DNA of 64,000 nucleotides, from assembly GCF_000774145.1 (NCBI RefSeq), contig NZ_KN322985.1:395910-459909 (forward strand), given 5' to 3'. Below are positions 1 through 8,998 of this stretch, in pieces. This DNA comes from Pseudomonas mediterranea CFBP 5447 (GTDB lineage Bacteria; Pseudomonadota; Gammaproteobacteria; Pseudomonadales; Pseudomonadaceae). The notes below the pieces were generated by a model, which was not told the origin of the DNA, searched no databases, and saw only the letters and a list, made by a program, of their open reading frames with translations. Every line of letters begins with the position of its first letter. Position 1 is the first letter of the stretch. The translations under genes were made by a program, and so were the position numbers.

Positions 1-2297
1 CACTTGGCCTTGGACTGGATCTCGCCACGCACCAGGGCTTCGCGGATGAACAGCTCGCGCGACACCACCGGGTCCACCGGCCCGTAATGCACCGGCCGAC
101 GGCCGACCACGATCAGCCCGAACAGGGTGATCTGTTCATACGCCACCACCTGTCCGCGCTTCTTCTCCCAATGGGGTTCGAAGTGGTTCTTCTTGATCAA
201 GTGGCCGGCCAGCGGTTCGATCCAGTCCGGTTCGATCTTGGCGACCATGCGCGCATACAGCTTGGTGGTTTCCACCAGTTCGGCGGTCATCAGCCACTGC
301 GGCCGCTTCTTGCCCAGCCCCGACGACGGATGGACCCAGAACCGCCGTTGACGGGCGCCCAGGTAGTCGCCGTCTTCGGTTTTCTGGCCGATCTGGCTCA
401 ACAGGCCCGAGAGCACCGCCTTGTGCAGTTTCGGGTAATCGGCCGGGTCCTTGTTGAGGCTCAACTGCATGTCACGGCAGATCAGGCTCAATTGGCGATG
501 GGCGTCGCGCCACTCGCGCAGGCGCAGGTAGTTGAGGAAGTTCTTGCGGCACCAGTTGCGCAGCGGGTTGGCGGTCAGGGCCAGGCGCTGCTCTTCGAAA
601 CCGCGCCACAGGTTGACCAGCCCGGCAAAGTCCGAGTCCGGATCCTTCCATTGGGCGTGGGCCTGGTCGGCAGCCTGTTGACGCTCCGGCGGGCGCTCGC
701 GCGGGTCCTGGATCGACATGGCACTGGCGACAATCAGCACTTCCTGCAGGCTGCCCAGCTTCGCCGCTTCCAGCAACATGCGGCCCATGCGCGGGTCCAC
801 CGGCAAGCGCGCCAATTGACGGCCCAACGGGGTCAGTTGACTGTTGCGGTCCACTGCCGACAACTCTTGCAGCAGGTTGAAACCGTCGCTGATGGCCTTG
901 CCATCCGGCGGCTCGATGAACGGGAAATCGGTGATCTCGCCCAGGCGCAGATGGAGCATCTGCAGGATCACTGCCGCCAGGTTGGTGCGCAGGATCTCGG
1001 GGTCGGTAAATTCCGGCCGGCCAAGGAAATCTTCCTCGCTGTACAGCCGCACGCAGATCCCCGGCTCGACGCGCCCGCAACGCCCCTTGCGCTGGTTGGC
1101 GCTGGCCTGGGAAATGGCTTCGATGGGCAGGCGCTGGACCTTAGCGCGATAGCTGTAGCGGCTGATCCGCGCGGTGCCGCTGTCGATCACGTAGCGGATG
1201 CCCGGCACGGTGAGCGAGGTTTCGGCGACGTTGGTGGCCAGCACCACGCGACGGCCCGGGTGGGACTGGAAGATCCGCTGCTGTTCGGCCGGGGACAGTC
1301 GCGCATACAACGGCAGAATCTCGGTGTGCTTGAGCTGGGCCTTGCGCAGCATGTCCGCCGCGTCACGAATCTCTCGCTCACCCGGCAGGAACACCAGCAC
1401 ATCGCCCGGGCTGCGGCGCTCGCTGCGCTCATGGGCGGCAATTTCATCGAGGGTGGCGAGAATCGCCTGGTCGACCGTCAGGTCGTCCTCGACCCGATTG
1501 CCCTCTTCGTCCTGCTCCAGGGTCAGCGGGCGGTACCAGGTTTCCACCGGGAAGGTACGGCCCGAGACTTCCACGATCGGCGCATCGTCGAAGTGCTTGG
1601 AAAAGCGCTCCAGGTCGATGGTCGCCGAGGTGATGATGACCTTCAGGTCCGGGCGGCGCGGCAGCAGGGTCTTCAAGTAGCCGAGCAGGAAGTCGATGTT
1701 CAGGCTGCGCTCGTGGGCTTCGTCGACGATGATCGTGTCGTAGCGCTCGAGGTAGCGGTCGTTCTGGGTCTCGGCCAGGAGGATGCCGTCGGTCATCAAC
1801 TTGATCAGGGTGTTGGCGTCGCTCTGGTCCTCGAACCGCACCTGATAACCCACCAGCGCGCCCAACGGCGTCGCCAGTTCCTCGGCCACCCGGCTCGCCA
1901 CGCTGCGGGCGGCGATCCGGCGCGGCTGGGTGTGGCCGATCAAGCCATATTGGCCGCGGCCGATTTCCAGGCAGATCTTCGGCAACTGGGTGGTTTTGCC
2001 CGAACCGGTTTCGCCGGCGATGATCAACACCTGGTGCTTGAGCAGTGCGTCCTTGATTTCGTCACGCTTGGCGGCAATCGGCAGATTGTCGTCGTAGCGA
2101 ATCAGCGGCAGGCTGGCCTTGCGCGCCAGCACCTGGTCACACGACGCCTGCATGCGCGCCACCCATTGGGCCAGCCTGGCCTCATCGGGTTTCTTGCGCA
2201 GCTCGAGCAACTGCCGCCGCAACCGGTGACGGTCGGCGAGCATGGCGTGGTCGAGGTTTTTCAGCAGCTTGTCGATAGCGGGGGCTTGGTCAGTCAT
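1..2297 (-). CDS. hrpA: ATP-dependent RNA helicase HrpA, 3' part outside the window
   Basis: DEAH-box RNA helicase. The first 765 or so residues are visible, and the gene runs off the left edge without a stop (family length is about 1300). Translation from the ATG at 2297 begins MTDQAPAIDKLL. Walker A GETGSGKTT lies near residues 96-104 and the DEAH box near 192-195, followed by SAT and the QRKGRCGR motif. These are the standard HrpA/DHX helicase core motifs. The N-terminal extension before the Walker box is of HrpA type rather than HrpB type. HrpA acts on ribosomes and mRNA in the cytoplasm. It lies downstream of aceK on the same strand. The C-terminal domain that would confirm HrpA lies outside the window. 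Confidence 0.93.
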   Translation of the reverse strand, partial: MTDQAPAIDKLLKNLDHAMLADRHRLRRQLLELRKKPDEARLAQWVARMQASCDQVLARKASLPLIRYDDNLPIAAKRDEIKDALLKHQVLIIAGETGSGKTTQLPKICLEIGRGQYGLIGHTQPRRIAARSVASRVAEELATPLGALVGYQVRFEDQSDANTLIKLMTDGILLAETQNDRYLERYDTIIVDEAHERSLNIDFLLGYLKTLLPRRPDLKVIITSATIDLERFSKHFDDAPIVEVSGRTFPVETWYRPLTLEQDEEGNRVEDDLTVDQAILATLDEIAAHERSERRSPGDVLVFLPGEREIRDAADMLRKAQLKHTEILPLYARLSPAEQQRIFQSHPGRRVVLATNVAETSLTVPGIRYVIDSGTARISRYSYRAKVQRLPIEAISQASANQRKGRCGRVEPGICVRLYSEEDFLGRPEFTDPEILRTNLAAVILQMLHLRLGEITDFPFIEPPDGKAISDGFNLLQELSAVDRNSQLTPLGRQLARLPVDPRMGRMLLEAAKLGSLQEVLIVASAMSIQDPRERPPERQQAADQAHAQWKDPDSDFAGLVNLWRGFEEQRLALTANPLRNWCRKNFLNYLRLREWRDAHRQLSLICRDMQLSLNKDPADYPKLHKAVLSGLLSQIGQKTEDGDYLGARQRRFWVHPSSGLGKKRPQWLMTAELVETTKLYARMVAKIEPDWIEPLAGHLIKKNHFEPHWEKKRGQVVAYEQITLFGLIVVGRRPVHYGPVDPVVSRELFIREALVRGEIQSKAK

Positions 2298-2324
2298 CAG
2301 GTACGCAAGGGGAAAAAAGAGCAG

Positions 2325-2404
2325 CGGCAAGTTTCAAGCTGCAAGCTGCAAGTTGCAAGCGGCGTTGGCCGGAAACTCGAAACTTGCCGCTTGAAGCTTG
2401 AAGC
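2325..2404. repeat. Short inverted repeat rich in CTTGAAGCTTG / CAAGCTGCAAG
   Basis: Intergenic stretch between hrpA and aceK. GGCAAGTTTCAAGCTGCAAG, a further CAAGTTGCAAGCGG, then the complementary arm AACTTGCCGCTTGAAGCTTG form a long imperfect hairpin with internal tandem AAGCTGC/AAGTTGC units. It resembles dispersed intergenic repeats of Pseudomonas and is unlike the two REP families found elsewhere in this window. Confidence 0.6.
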
Positions 2405-2409
2405 TGCTT

Positions 2410-4119
2410 CTATCCCTTGCGCCGATACGGGAACACATCGATCACCTTCCCCGCCCGAATGGCCTCTTGCAGGCCTTTCCAGTAATCGGCGTTGTACAGC
2501 TCGCCGTGCAGCTGGTCGAACAGCTTGCGCTGCCCGGCGTCGGCGAACAGGAACGGCGGGAATTCTTCGGGAAAGACGTCCAGCGGACCGATGGAGTACC
2601 ACGGTTCGGAAGCCATTTCGTCTTCCGGGGTGCGCGGCTGGGGGATGTGCCGGAAGTTGGCTTCGGTGAGGAAGCAGATCTCGTCGTAGTCGTAGAACAC
2701 CACGCGGCCATGGCGGGTCACGCCGAAGTTCTTGAGCAGCATGTCGCCAGGGAAGATATTCGCCGCCGCCAATTGCTTGATAGCCAGGCCATAGTCCTCC
2801 AGCGCCTCGCGCACCTGGGCCTCGCTGGCGTTTTCCAGGTAGAGGTTCAGCGGTGTCATGCGCCGCTCGGTCCAGCAGTGACGGATCAGCACCGTATCGC
2901 CTTCCACCGACACCGTGGAGGGTGCCACTTCCAGCAACTCTTCCAGGCACGCCGGTTCGAACTTGCCCAGGGGGAAACGGAAGTCGGCGAACTCCTGGGT
3001 ATCGGCCATGCGCCCGACCCGGTCGACGCTTTTCACCAACCGGTACTTCTCGATCACCGTGGCGCGATCGACGTTTTTCGACGGCGAGAAACGGTCCTTG
3101 ATGATCTTGAACACCGTGTTGAAACCCGGCAGCGTGAACACGCTCATGACCATGCCACGCACCCCCGGCGCCATGATGAAACGGTCGTCGGTGTTCGCCA
3201 GGTGATTGATCAAGGCCCGGTAGAACTCGGACTTGCCATGCTTGTAGAAACCGATGGAGGTGTACAGCTCGGCGACGTGTTTGCCCGGCAGGATACGCTT
3301 GAGGAAACCGATGAATTCCGCCGGCACCGGCACGTCCACCATGAAATACGAACGGGTGAACGAGAAGATGATCGAGACCTGGGCCTCGTCGGTGATCAGC
3401 GCGTCGATCTGGATGCCCCGGCCCTCGCGGTGCAACAGTGGAATCACCAGCGGCCACTGGTCACCCGGGGTGTAGATCCGGCCCACCAGGTAGGCACCCT
3501 TGTTGCGATAGAGCACGGATGAAAACAGCTCCACGGTCAATTCCGGATCCTTGCAGACCCAGTCCGGCAGGTTTTCCCGCAGCTGGGCTTCGAGGCGCTG
3601 CAGGTCGCCCTCCAGGTCGGCGTAGTCCTCGCTGAAACGGTAATCGGCAAAAATGTCCGCGAGCATCCGGTCCAGTTGCCCCTGGGGCTTGTAGGTACGG
3701 GTCTGCGCGGAACGGGCCCGGCGCAGGCTCGGCCGGGTGGTGTGGATGAACATGGTGCCGTCGCTGATCAGGTCATGGCTGAACAGGCCGCAGAAAATCG
3801 AGTTGTACCAGGTCTCGGACAGCTCGTCGTCGAAGCGCAGGTCGATCAGGCTGATGTAGGCACTTTTCACCAGCGGCCAACAGCTGACATCCATCAGCAC
3901 CTCGACGTCGAAAGCCTTGCGCAGCCGTGCCACGGTTTCGAAGACTTTTTCTTCGTACAGATTGATCCGCGCCGCCGACGCCGCTTGCGCCTCCTGCCAC
4001 CGCGCCTGCTCGAAACGGGCACGGGCACCGTCGGTAATCTGCCGGAAATGCTCGCGATAATCGTCGAAGCCGTCGAGAATCGAACGGGCGATATCGCTGG
4101 CGGGCCATGGCTGCGGCAT
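2410..4119 (-). CDS. aceK: Isocitrate dehydrogenase kinase/phosphatase AceK
   Basis: 569-residue bifunctional enzyme that phosphorylates and dephosphorylates isocitrate dehydrogenase, so controlling carbon flow between the TCA cycle and the glyoxylate shunt. The length matches AceK. A regulatory N-terminal half is followed by the kinase-like domain: a glycine-containing ATP-binding stretch [12 protein letters not shown] with a following VFKIIKD lysine near residues 315-335, and the DYDE catalytic motif near 475-478, the position known for the family. Unlike in enteric bacteria it is not next to aceA/aceB. It sits upstream of hrpA with an 80-bp repeat between. Confidence 0.97.
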   Translation of the reverse strand: MPQPWPASDIARSILDGFDDYREHFRQITDGARARFEQARWQEAQAASAARINLYEEKVFETVARLRKAFDVEVLMDVSCWPLVKSAYISLIDLRFDDELSETWYNSIFCGLFSHDLISDGTMFIHTTRPSLRRARSAQTRTYKPQGQLDRMLADIFADYRFSEDYADLEGDLQRLEAQLRENLPDWVCKDPELTVELFSSVLYRNKGAYLVGRIYTPGDQWPLVIPLLHREGRGIQIDALITDEAQVSIIFSFTRSYFMVDVPVPAEFIGFLKRILPGKHVAELYTSIGFYKHGKSEFYRALINHLANTDDRFIMAPGVRGMVMSVFTLPGFNTVFKIIKDRFSPSKNVDRATVIEKYRLVKSVDRVGRMADTQEFADFRFPLGKFEPACLEELLEVAPSTVSVEGDTVLIRHCWTERRMTPLNLYLENASEAQVREALEDYGLAIKQLAAANIFPGDMLLKNFGVTRHGRVVFYDYDEICFLTEANFRHIPQPRTPEDEMASEPWYSIGPLDVFPEEFPPFLFADAGQRKLFDQLHGELYNADYWKGLQEAIRAGKVIDVFPYRRKG

Positions 4120-4248
4120 AGGGAAAACCTCGGCGGGGCGTCTTGTTGTGAGCGGCTGAGCTTAGAGGCCAATCACGCGGCAACGCAACCATTGCCATCG
4201 GTCAACAGGAGGGCGACACTTGCGAGCCAACCATGGAAGGAATCCCTC

Positions 4249-5157
4249 GTGAACCTCGTCGATCTCCTGCGTCTGCTGTCATTGGCCGCCATCTGGGGGG
4301 CGAGCTTCCTGTTCATGCGCATTATCGCCCCCGTCATCGGCACGATCCCCACGGCTTTTTTTCGGGTCTCCATTGCCTTCGTCGGGTTGGTGGTGATCCT
4401 GGCACTGATGCGGGTCGACTGGAATTTCCGCGGCAAGCTGAAAGTCGTGATGGGGCTGGGCCTGATCAATTCGGGCATTCCGGCAACCTTCTATTCCCTG
4501 GCGGCCCAGACCCTTCCGGCCGGTTACTCGGCGATTTTCAACGCCACGACGCCCCTGATGGGGGTATTGATCGGCGGGCTGTTCTTCAGCGAGCAGCTCA
4601 CGGTGGCGAAGGTCAGCGGAGTGTTCCTGGGACTGCTCGGCGTCGGCATCCTGACCCGCGCCGGCCCGGTGGCCTTCGACCTGCAACTGCTGATGGGTGC
4701 CCTCGCCTGCCTGATGGCCACCACCTGTTATGGATTCGCCGGATTCTTCACCCGTCGCTGGCTCGATCATCAGGGTGGACTGGACAGCCGTCTCTCGACC
4801 CTGGGCAGCATGTTCGGCGCCACGATGTTCCTCCTGCCGCTGTTCGGTTACAGCGTCATCAGCCACCCTCCGGCCAGCTGGGGCGGCTGGAACGTCTGGC
4901 TGTCACTGCTGGGGTTGGGCCTGGTGTGCACCGCGCTGGCGTACATCCTGTATTTCCGGCTGATCACTTCCATCGGGCCGGTCAAATCGATGACCGTCAC
5001 GTTCCTGATCCCGCCTTTCGGCGTGCTGTGGGGGGCGTTGTTGCTGGGTGAGCCGCTGGGGATGGCCCATCTGTATGGCGGGGTGCTGATTGCGGCAGCG
5101 TTGTGGCTGGTGTTGAAGCCTGCGGCGCAAAAGCCGGTCGAGGTGTCCGCCCGGTAG
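4249..5157 (+). CDS. EamA/DMT-family inner-membrane transporter
   Basis: 302-residue protein with about ten hydrophobic segments arranged as two EamA repeats. The N-terminal signature LAAIWGASFLFMRI is typical of the drug/metabolite transporter superfamily. I chose the GTG at 4249 because AAGGAA precedes it by seven bases and the protein then begins directly at the first membrane segment. The upstream open frame back to 3676 overlaps aceK antisense and is not credible. The substrate cannot be inferred. It is divergent from aceK, and a second unrelated DMT transporter lies convergently downstream. Confidence 0.88.
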   Translation: MNLVDLLRLLSLAAIWGASFLFMRIIAPVIGTIPTAFFRVSIAFVGLVVILALMRVDWNFRGKLKVVMGLGLINSGIPATFYSLAAQTLPAGYSAIFNATTPLMGVLIGGLFFSEQLTVAKVSGVFLGLLGVGILTRAGPVAFDLQLLMGALACLMATTCYGFAGFFTRRWLDHQGGLDSRLSTLGSMFGATMFLLPLFGYSVISHPPASWGGWNVWLSLLGLGLVCTALAYILYFRLITSIGPVKSMTVTFLIPPFGVLWGALLLGEPLGMAHLYGGVLIAAALWLVLKPAAQKPVEVSAR

Positions 5158-5179
5158 TGCATCGGCGCGTTTGAAAAAT

Positions 5180-5251
5180 GCCATCGCGAGCAGGCTCGCT
5201 CCCACAAGGGTCGTCTATAACCTGTGGGAGCGAGCCTGCTCGCGATAGCGG
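5180..5251. repeat. REP doublet, family A (short form)
   Basis: CATCGCGAGCAGGCTCGCTC and its inverted partner flank a short spacer, giving a long hairpin between two convergent genes. The same doublet recurs about ten times in this window. Confidence 0.9.
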
Positions 5252-5276
5252 TTCTATGCCAACAGCGATCTAACGA

Positions 5277-6140
5277 TCAACCGCGTTTACGAAACACAAA
5301 CACCAGCCCGACGATGATCAGCACCATCCCCAGCAAGCTCAACAGCGCCAGCCGGTTGCCGAACACCAGGTAATCCATGACCGCCGTCACCGCCGGCACC
5401 AGGTAGAACAGACTGGTGACATTCACCAGGTTGCCTCGTGCAATCAGCCGGTACAGCAGCAGGGTCGCCAACACCGAGACCACCAACCCCATCCACAACA
5501 CCGGCACGATGAAGCCCGCGTTGCTGTCGAAATGGAACGGCTGGAACGGTACGAACACCGCGCACAGTAATAGCCCGACCAGATACTGCACCGGCAGCGT
5601 GCCGAGGGGATTATCGGTGATGCGCTTCTGCATGATCGAGCCCGCAGTCATGGACACCAGCGCCAGCAAGCCGCACAGCATCCCGGTCAAGGACATCCCG
5701 GCCAACCCGATGCCCTGGTAAACCACCATGACCAGTCCGACCAACCCGAGTGCCAGGCCGAACAGGCGCTGCCAGGAACGCAGCCGTTCCACGAGCACCA
5801 CCGTGAGGATGGGTTGTACGCCCATGAGGGTCGCCATCACACCAGGCGTCACGTTCATTTGCAGGGCCAGCAGATAAAAAATCTGATAGGCCCCCAGCAG
5901 CACCAATCCGGTGGTCGCGGCAAAGATCATCGGCTTGCCGGCCTTGGGCAGCTTGAACTTGAATACCGGGATCAACAGCACCAATGCACACAGCGCAATG
6001 GCAAACCGGATCAGCAGGAAAGCAAAAGGTGAAGCGTGGGCCAGGCCCAGTTTGGAAAAGATTGCCCCGCTGCTCCACAGCAGGACGAACAGGCTCGTGG
6101 AAGCCGCCGCCAATAAGGCGTTCTTGGATAGGGAAAACAT
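5277..6140 (-). CDS. EamA/DMT-family inner-membrane transporter
   Basis: 287-residue protein with about ten membrane segments. It carries the EamA N-terminal signature LFVLLWSSGAIFSKLGL, and the second repeat begins near residue 150. The ATG at 6140 is chosen because AGGTGG stands five bases upstream. A GTG nine bases earlier is the alternative. It is not closely similar to the DMT transporter at 4249, so this is not a recent duplication. Substrate unknown; members of the family export amino acids or metabolites. Confidence 0.87.
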   Translation of the reverse strand: MFSLSKNALLAAASTSLFVLLWSSGAIFSKLGLAHASPFAFLLIRFAIALCALVLLIPVFKFKLPKAGKPMIFAATTGLVLLGAYQIFYLLALQMNVTPGVMATLMGVQPILTVVLVERLRSWQRLFGLALGLVGLVMVVYQGIGLAGMSLTGMLCGLLALVSMTAGSIMQKRITDNPLGTLPVQYLVGLLLCAVFVPFQPFHFDSNAGFIVPVLWMGLVVSVLATLLLYRLIARGNLVNVTSLFYLVPAVTAVMDYLVFGNRLALLSLLGMVLIIVGLVFVFRKRG

Positions 6141-6477
6141 GGATACCACCTGTAGTCAGGCAAAAGCCAACTCAGCCGAGGCTGAAGTCCAGTAGTTTTT
6201 TTCAGGCGGGCACAGGGGATGGCAACTGTTGCCGATCAGCCCTGTATGCCAACACCCGGCGGTGATACGACGGCGTATACCGGTGGGCTACTGACAGGTG
6301 GGTATTGACCGATCTGCACAGGCTGCTGATCCCCGCACGGCACGACGCCAGCGTTGAACGCTGGAACCACAACCGCGATGACAGGGGATACAGGCATGAG
6401 CCGATCTCTTTGGGGAGGTGGGTTCGAAAACCCGACGAGCGCCGACTATAACCAGCGCCCGATGTATTGCGCAACAG
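6141..6477. other. 337-bp intergenic stretch without a convincing gene
   Basis: Lies between a DMT transporter and lpxO, both on the minus strand. It contains a perfect GGCAACTGTTGCC palindrome at 6221-6233 and a 53-codon proline-rich frame on the minus strand (6236-6397, MPVSPVIAVVVPAF...) with a poor ribosome site. I do not regard that frame as an established gene. Confidence 0.5.
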
Positions 6478-7416
6478 TTAACCGAACAACCAATAGCCAA
6501 GCGCCGTGAGCACCAGCACCGCCAGTACCGGCCGCATCACCCGGTACACTTTGGGATACTTGCGTTTCCATTGCTTGACCCGACCGCTGATACCGTCGCT
6601 GAACGACTTGCTCCAGGCGTAGGCCTGGTTGATGCCGCCGACACGTTCGTCATCCAGGTTCTGCGGCGCGGTGGCACGGCCAAGCATGCCGCTGACAGCA
6701 CGATTGAGACGGGTCATCAACCGGTTGCTCAAGGGGCGCTCGACGTCGCAGAACAGGATCACGCGGGTCTGGGGTGTTTCATTCTTGACCCAGTGCACGT
6801 AGGTCTCATCGAACATCACGTCTTCGCCGTCACGCCACGCATAGATCTGGCCATCGACGAAGATCCGGCAATCGTCGGAGTTGGGTGTGGAAAGCCCCAG
6901 GTGATAGCGCAACGAGCCGGCGAACGGATCGCGGTGCGGGTTCAGATGGCTGTCTCCCGGCAGCAACGCGAACATCGCACCGCGGACATTGGGAATCCGG
7001 TTGACCAGCTCGACGGTCCTTGGGCACAGCACTTCGGCCGACGGCAGCGGTTTGTCGTACCACTTGAGGTAAAAACGCTTCCAGCCCTTCTTGAAGAACG
7101 AGCCGAAGCCGGCGTCGTTATTCTTCTCGGCTGCCCGGATGTAACCCTCGTCGAACAGGTGCATCGCCTCGTCACGGATGACCTGCCAGTTGTCCTTGAG
7201 CACATCCAGCTCGGGGAACTTGCTGCGGTCCAGGTATGGCCGGGAAGGTACGCCGGAGAACAGGTACATCAGGGTGTTATAGGGGGCGAACAGCGCCGAA
7301 TGATTGACGAATTGGCGCAACACCGGCAAACGCGCCTTGCCGCGCAGGTGCACGAAAAGGGTACTGCCCAGGAACAGCAGCAGTACCGACGCCTTGGCGA
7401 CAAACGAAACGGTCAT
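6478..7416 (-). CDS. lpxO: LpxO-type lipid A hydroxylase (Asp/Asn beta-hydroxylase fold)
   Basis: 312-residue Fe(II)/2-oxoglutarate dioxygenase, predicted to 2-hydroxylate the secondary laurate of lipid A at the inner membrane. There is one membrane segment at residues 5-20 and another at the C-terminus (about 290-312). The iron site is visible: HLNPHRDPF near residue 157 and the distal histidine in ETYVHWVKN at about 208, with RVILFCDVERP supplying the 2-OG region. The start at 7416 has AAGGAG six bases upstream. A terminator-like hairpin stands directly before this ribosome site. Together with eptA it gives this window two lipid A modification genes. Confidence 0.88.
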   Translation of the reverse strand: MTVSFVAKASVLLLFLGSTLFVHLRGKARLPVLRQFVNHSALFAPYNTLMYLFSGVPSRPYLDRSKFPELDVLKDNWQVIRDEAMHLFDEGYIRAAEKNNDAGFGSFFKKGWKRFYLKWYDKPLPSAEVLCPRTVELVNRIPNVRGAMFALLPGDSHLNPHRDPFAGSLRYHLGLSTPNSDDCRIFVDGQIYAWRDGEDVMFDETYVHWVKNETPQTRVILFCDVERPLSNRLMTRLNRAVSGMLGRATAPQNLDDERVGGINQAYAWSKSFSDGISGRVKQWKRKYPKVYRVMRPVLAVLVLTALGYWLFG

Positions 7417-7430
7417 TCATAACTCCTTGT

Positions 7431-7470
7431 CAAAAAACAACGGAGGCCACGTCAACTGCCCGACGTGGCC
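7431..7470 (-). terminator. Hairpin plus T-run in the lpxO leader (attenuator or terminator)
   Basis: On the minus strand a perfect 9-bp stem GGCCACGTC / GACGTGGCC with an 8-base loop is followed by TCCG and TTGTTTTTTG, the form of an intrinsic terminator. The lpxO Shine-Dalgarno AAGGAG begins only two bases after the T-run. No promoter can fit between the hairpin and the start codon, so the hairpin must be transcribed in any lpxO mRNA. Confidence 0.6.
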
Positions 7471-7482
7471 GTAGGCCATGCC

Positions 7483-7624
7483 AGGCTCTGTACGAAAAGC
7501 CTTGATACTCGTCCATGCTGCGTTGAAAACAGCCTCGGAATGCTCATGTACTCCAGTACACTGCGCTTCCTCGGCTGTTTTCGCCTTGCCTGACCTTCGT
7601 CTCAAGACTTTTCGTACAGAGCCT
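7483..7624. mobile_element. MITE-like element with perfect 17-bp terminal inverted repeats
   Basis: 142 bp bounded by AGGCTCTGTACGAAAAG and its exact inverse complement. Inside, GAAAACAGCC / GGCTGTTTTC and CATGTACT / AGTACACT also pair, so the whole unit can fold into one long hairpin. It has no coding capacity. The ends resemble those of IS-derived MITEs. I see no clear target-site duplication. Confidence 0.6.
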
Positions 7625-7749
7625 AATTGCTCATGGCCCGGGTAAAAATCGTCTGACGCAATATTCACTGTTGTGCAGGACGCAATAAACCTAACAGGCG
7701 TCACCTGAACCCTGGCTGACGCGAATCAAAACCCGTGGCGGAGGTTTTT

Positions 7750-7854
7750 GTGGCGAGGGAGCTTGCTCCCGCTGGGGTGCGAAGCGCCCCTCGCCCGTTC
7801 AAGCAGCACAGGCGCCTGCTTCGCAGTCGAGCGGGAACAAGCTCCCTCGCCACA
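7750..7854. repeat. REP doublet, family B
   Basis: TGGCGAGGGAGCTTGCTCCC and its inverse complement (one base changed to GAACAAGC) flank a roughly 60-bp spacer containing paired GCGAAGC/GCTTCGC segments. It lies downstream of cysK. Confidence 0.85.
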
Positions 7855-7892
7855 AAAGCACCCTCGCTACAGCAAGCTTTCCTGCCACCGGG

Positions 7893-8867
7893 TTATTGCT
7901 GGTTTTCCTGCTCGCTAAACAGATCACTGAACAGCATGCTCGACAAGTACCGCTCGCCCGAATCCGGCAGGATCACCACGATCGTCTTGCCCTGCATCTC
8001 CGGTTTTTCCGCCAGGCGCACGGCCACGGCCATCGCCGCGCCACAGGAGATGCCGCAGAGAATACCCTCTTCCTGCATCAAGCGCAGGGCCATGGCCTTG
8101 GACTCGTCGTCCGTTACCCGCTCAACCTGATCGACCATCGACAGGTCCAGGTTCTTCGGGACGAATCCGGCGCCAATTCCCTGGATCTTGTGGGGACTGG
8201 GCTTGATTTCCTGGCCCGCCAGCGCCTGGGTGATCACCGGCGAACTCTCCGGCTCCACCGCCACCGACAGGATCGGCTTGCCGCAGGTGTTCTTGATGTA
8301 GCGGGACACCCCGGTAATGGTGCCACCGGTACCCACGCCCGCCACCAGCACGTCCACCGCGCCGTCGGTGTCGTTCCAGATTTCCGGACCGGTGGTTTTT
8401 TCATGGATCGCCGGGTTCGCCGGGTTATCGAACTGCTGTGGCATGAAGTAGCTGGACGGGTCGCTGGCAGCGATCTCGGCGGCTTTGTCGATGGCCCCCT
8501 TCATGCCCTTGGCCGGTTCGGTCAGCACCAGCTCGGCACCCAGGGCCTTGAGCACCTTGCGCCGTTCGATGCTCATGGAGGCCGGCATGGTCAGCATCAG
8601 CTTATAGCCGCGGGCGGCGGCGACGAACGCCAGGCCGATTCCGGTATTGCCCGAGGTCGGCTCGACGATGGTCATGCCCGGCTTGAGCCTGCCAGTGCTT
8701 TCAGCGTCCCAGATCATGTTCGCGCCGATCCGGCACTTGACCGAATACCCCGGGTTGCGCCCTTCGATCTTGGCCAGGATGGTCACACCCCGCGGGGCAA
8801 TGCGATTGATCTGTACCAGTGGCGTATTGCCGATGGAATGGGCGTTGTCAGCGTAGATACGGCTCAT
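7893..8867 (-). CDS. cysK: Cysteine synthase A (O-acetylserine sulfhydrylase)
   Basis: 324-residue PLP enzyme that makes L-cysteine from O-acetylserine and sulfide. The PLP lysine is K44 in the motif [13 protein letters not shown]. The substrate loop PTSGNTG lies near 70-76 and the phosphate-binding [10 protein letters not shown] near 177. The sequence follows CysK rather than CysM, for example MPxxMSIERRK and the CysK-type C-terminus [15 protein letters not shown]. The ATG at 8867 has AAGGAC upstream; the longer frame to 9023 lacks family homology. It is divergent from the DUF748 gene. Confidence 0.96.
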   Translation of the reverse strand: MSRIYADNAHSIGNTPLVQINRIAPRGVTILAKIEGRNPGYSVKCRIGANMIWDAESTGRLKPGMTIVEPTSGNTGIGLAFVAAARGYKLMLTMPASMSIERRKVLKALGAELVLTEPAKGMKGAIDKAAEIAASDPSSYFMPQQFDNPANPAIHEKTTGPEIWNDTDGAVDVLVAGVGTGGTITGVSRYIKNTCGKPILSVAVEPESSPVITQALAGQEIKPSPHKIQGIGAGFVPKNLDLSMVDQVERVTDDESKAMALRLMQEEGILCGISCGAAMAVAVRLAEKPEMQGKTIVVILPDSGERYLSSMLFSDLFSEQENQQ

Positions 8868-8998
8868 GACGAGGTCCTTAGTGAGGCGTGAATACAAGCG
8901 ACTAAAGGTATGCCTGTTGCCCAAGGGCGTCCAGTTGCACCGAACGTTCGCGATGCCGCAACGGTCAATGGTTTTAATATCGCCGGAGACTGAATGAC

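Noticed and set aside
87..2669. 860-codon open frame on the plus strand opposite hrpA
   Set aside because: It is antisense to a clear DEAH helicase and has the low-complexity, H/Q/R/G-rich composition of GC-rich shadow frames; no family motif is present.
6236..6397. 53-codon proline-rich frame on the minus strand (MPVSPVIAVVVPAF...)
   Set aside because: Weak ribosome site, no homology that I recognise, and it sits in an intergenic stretch; recorded only in the gap description.
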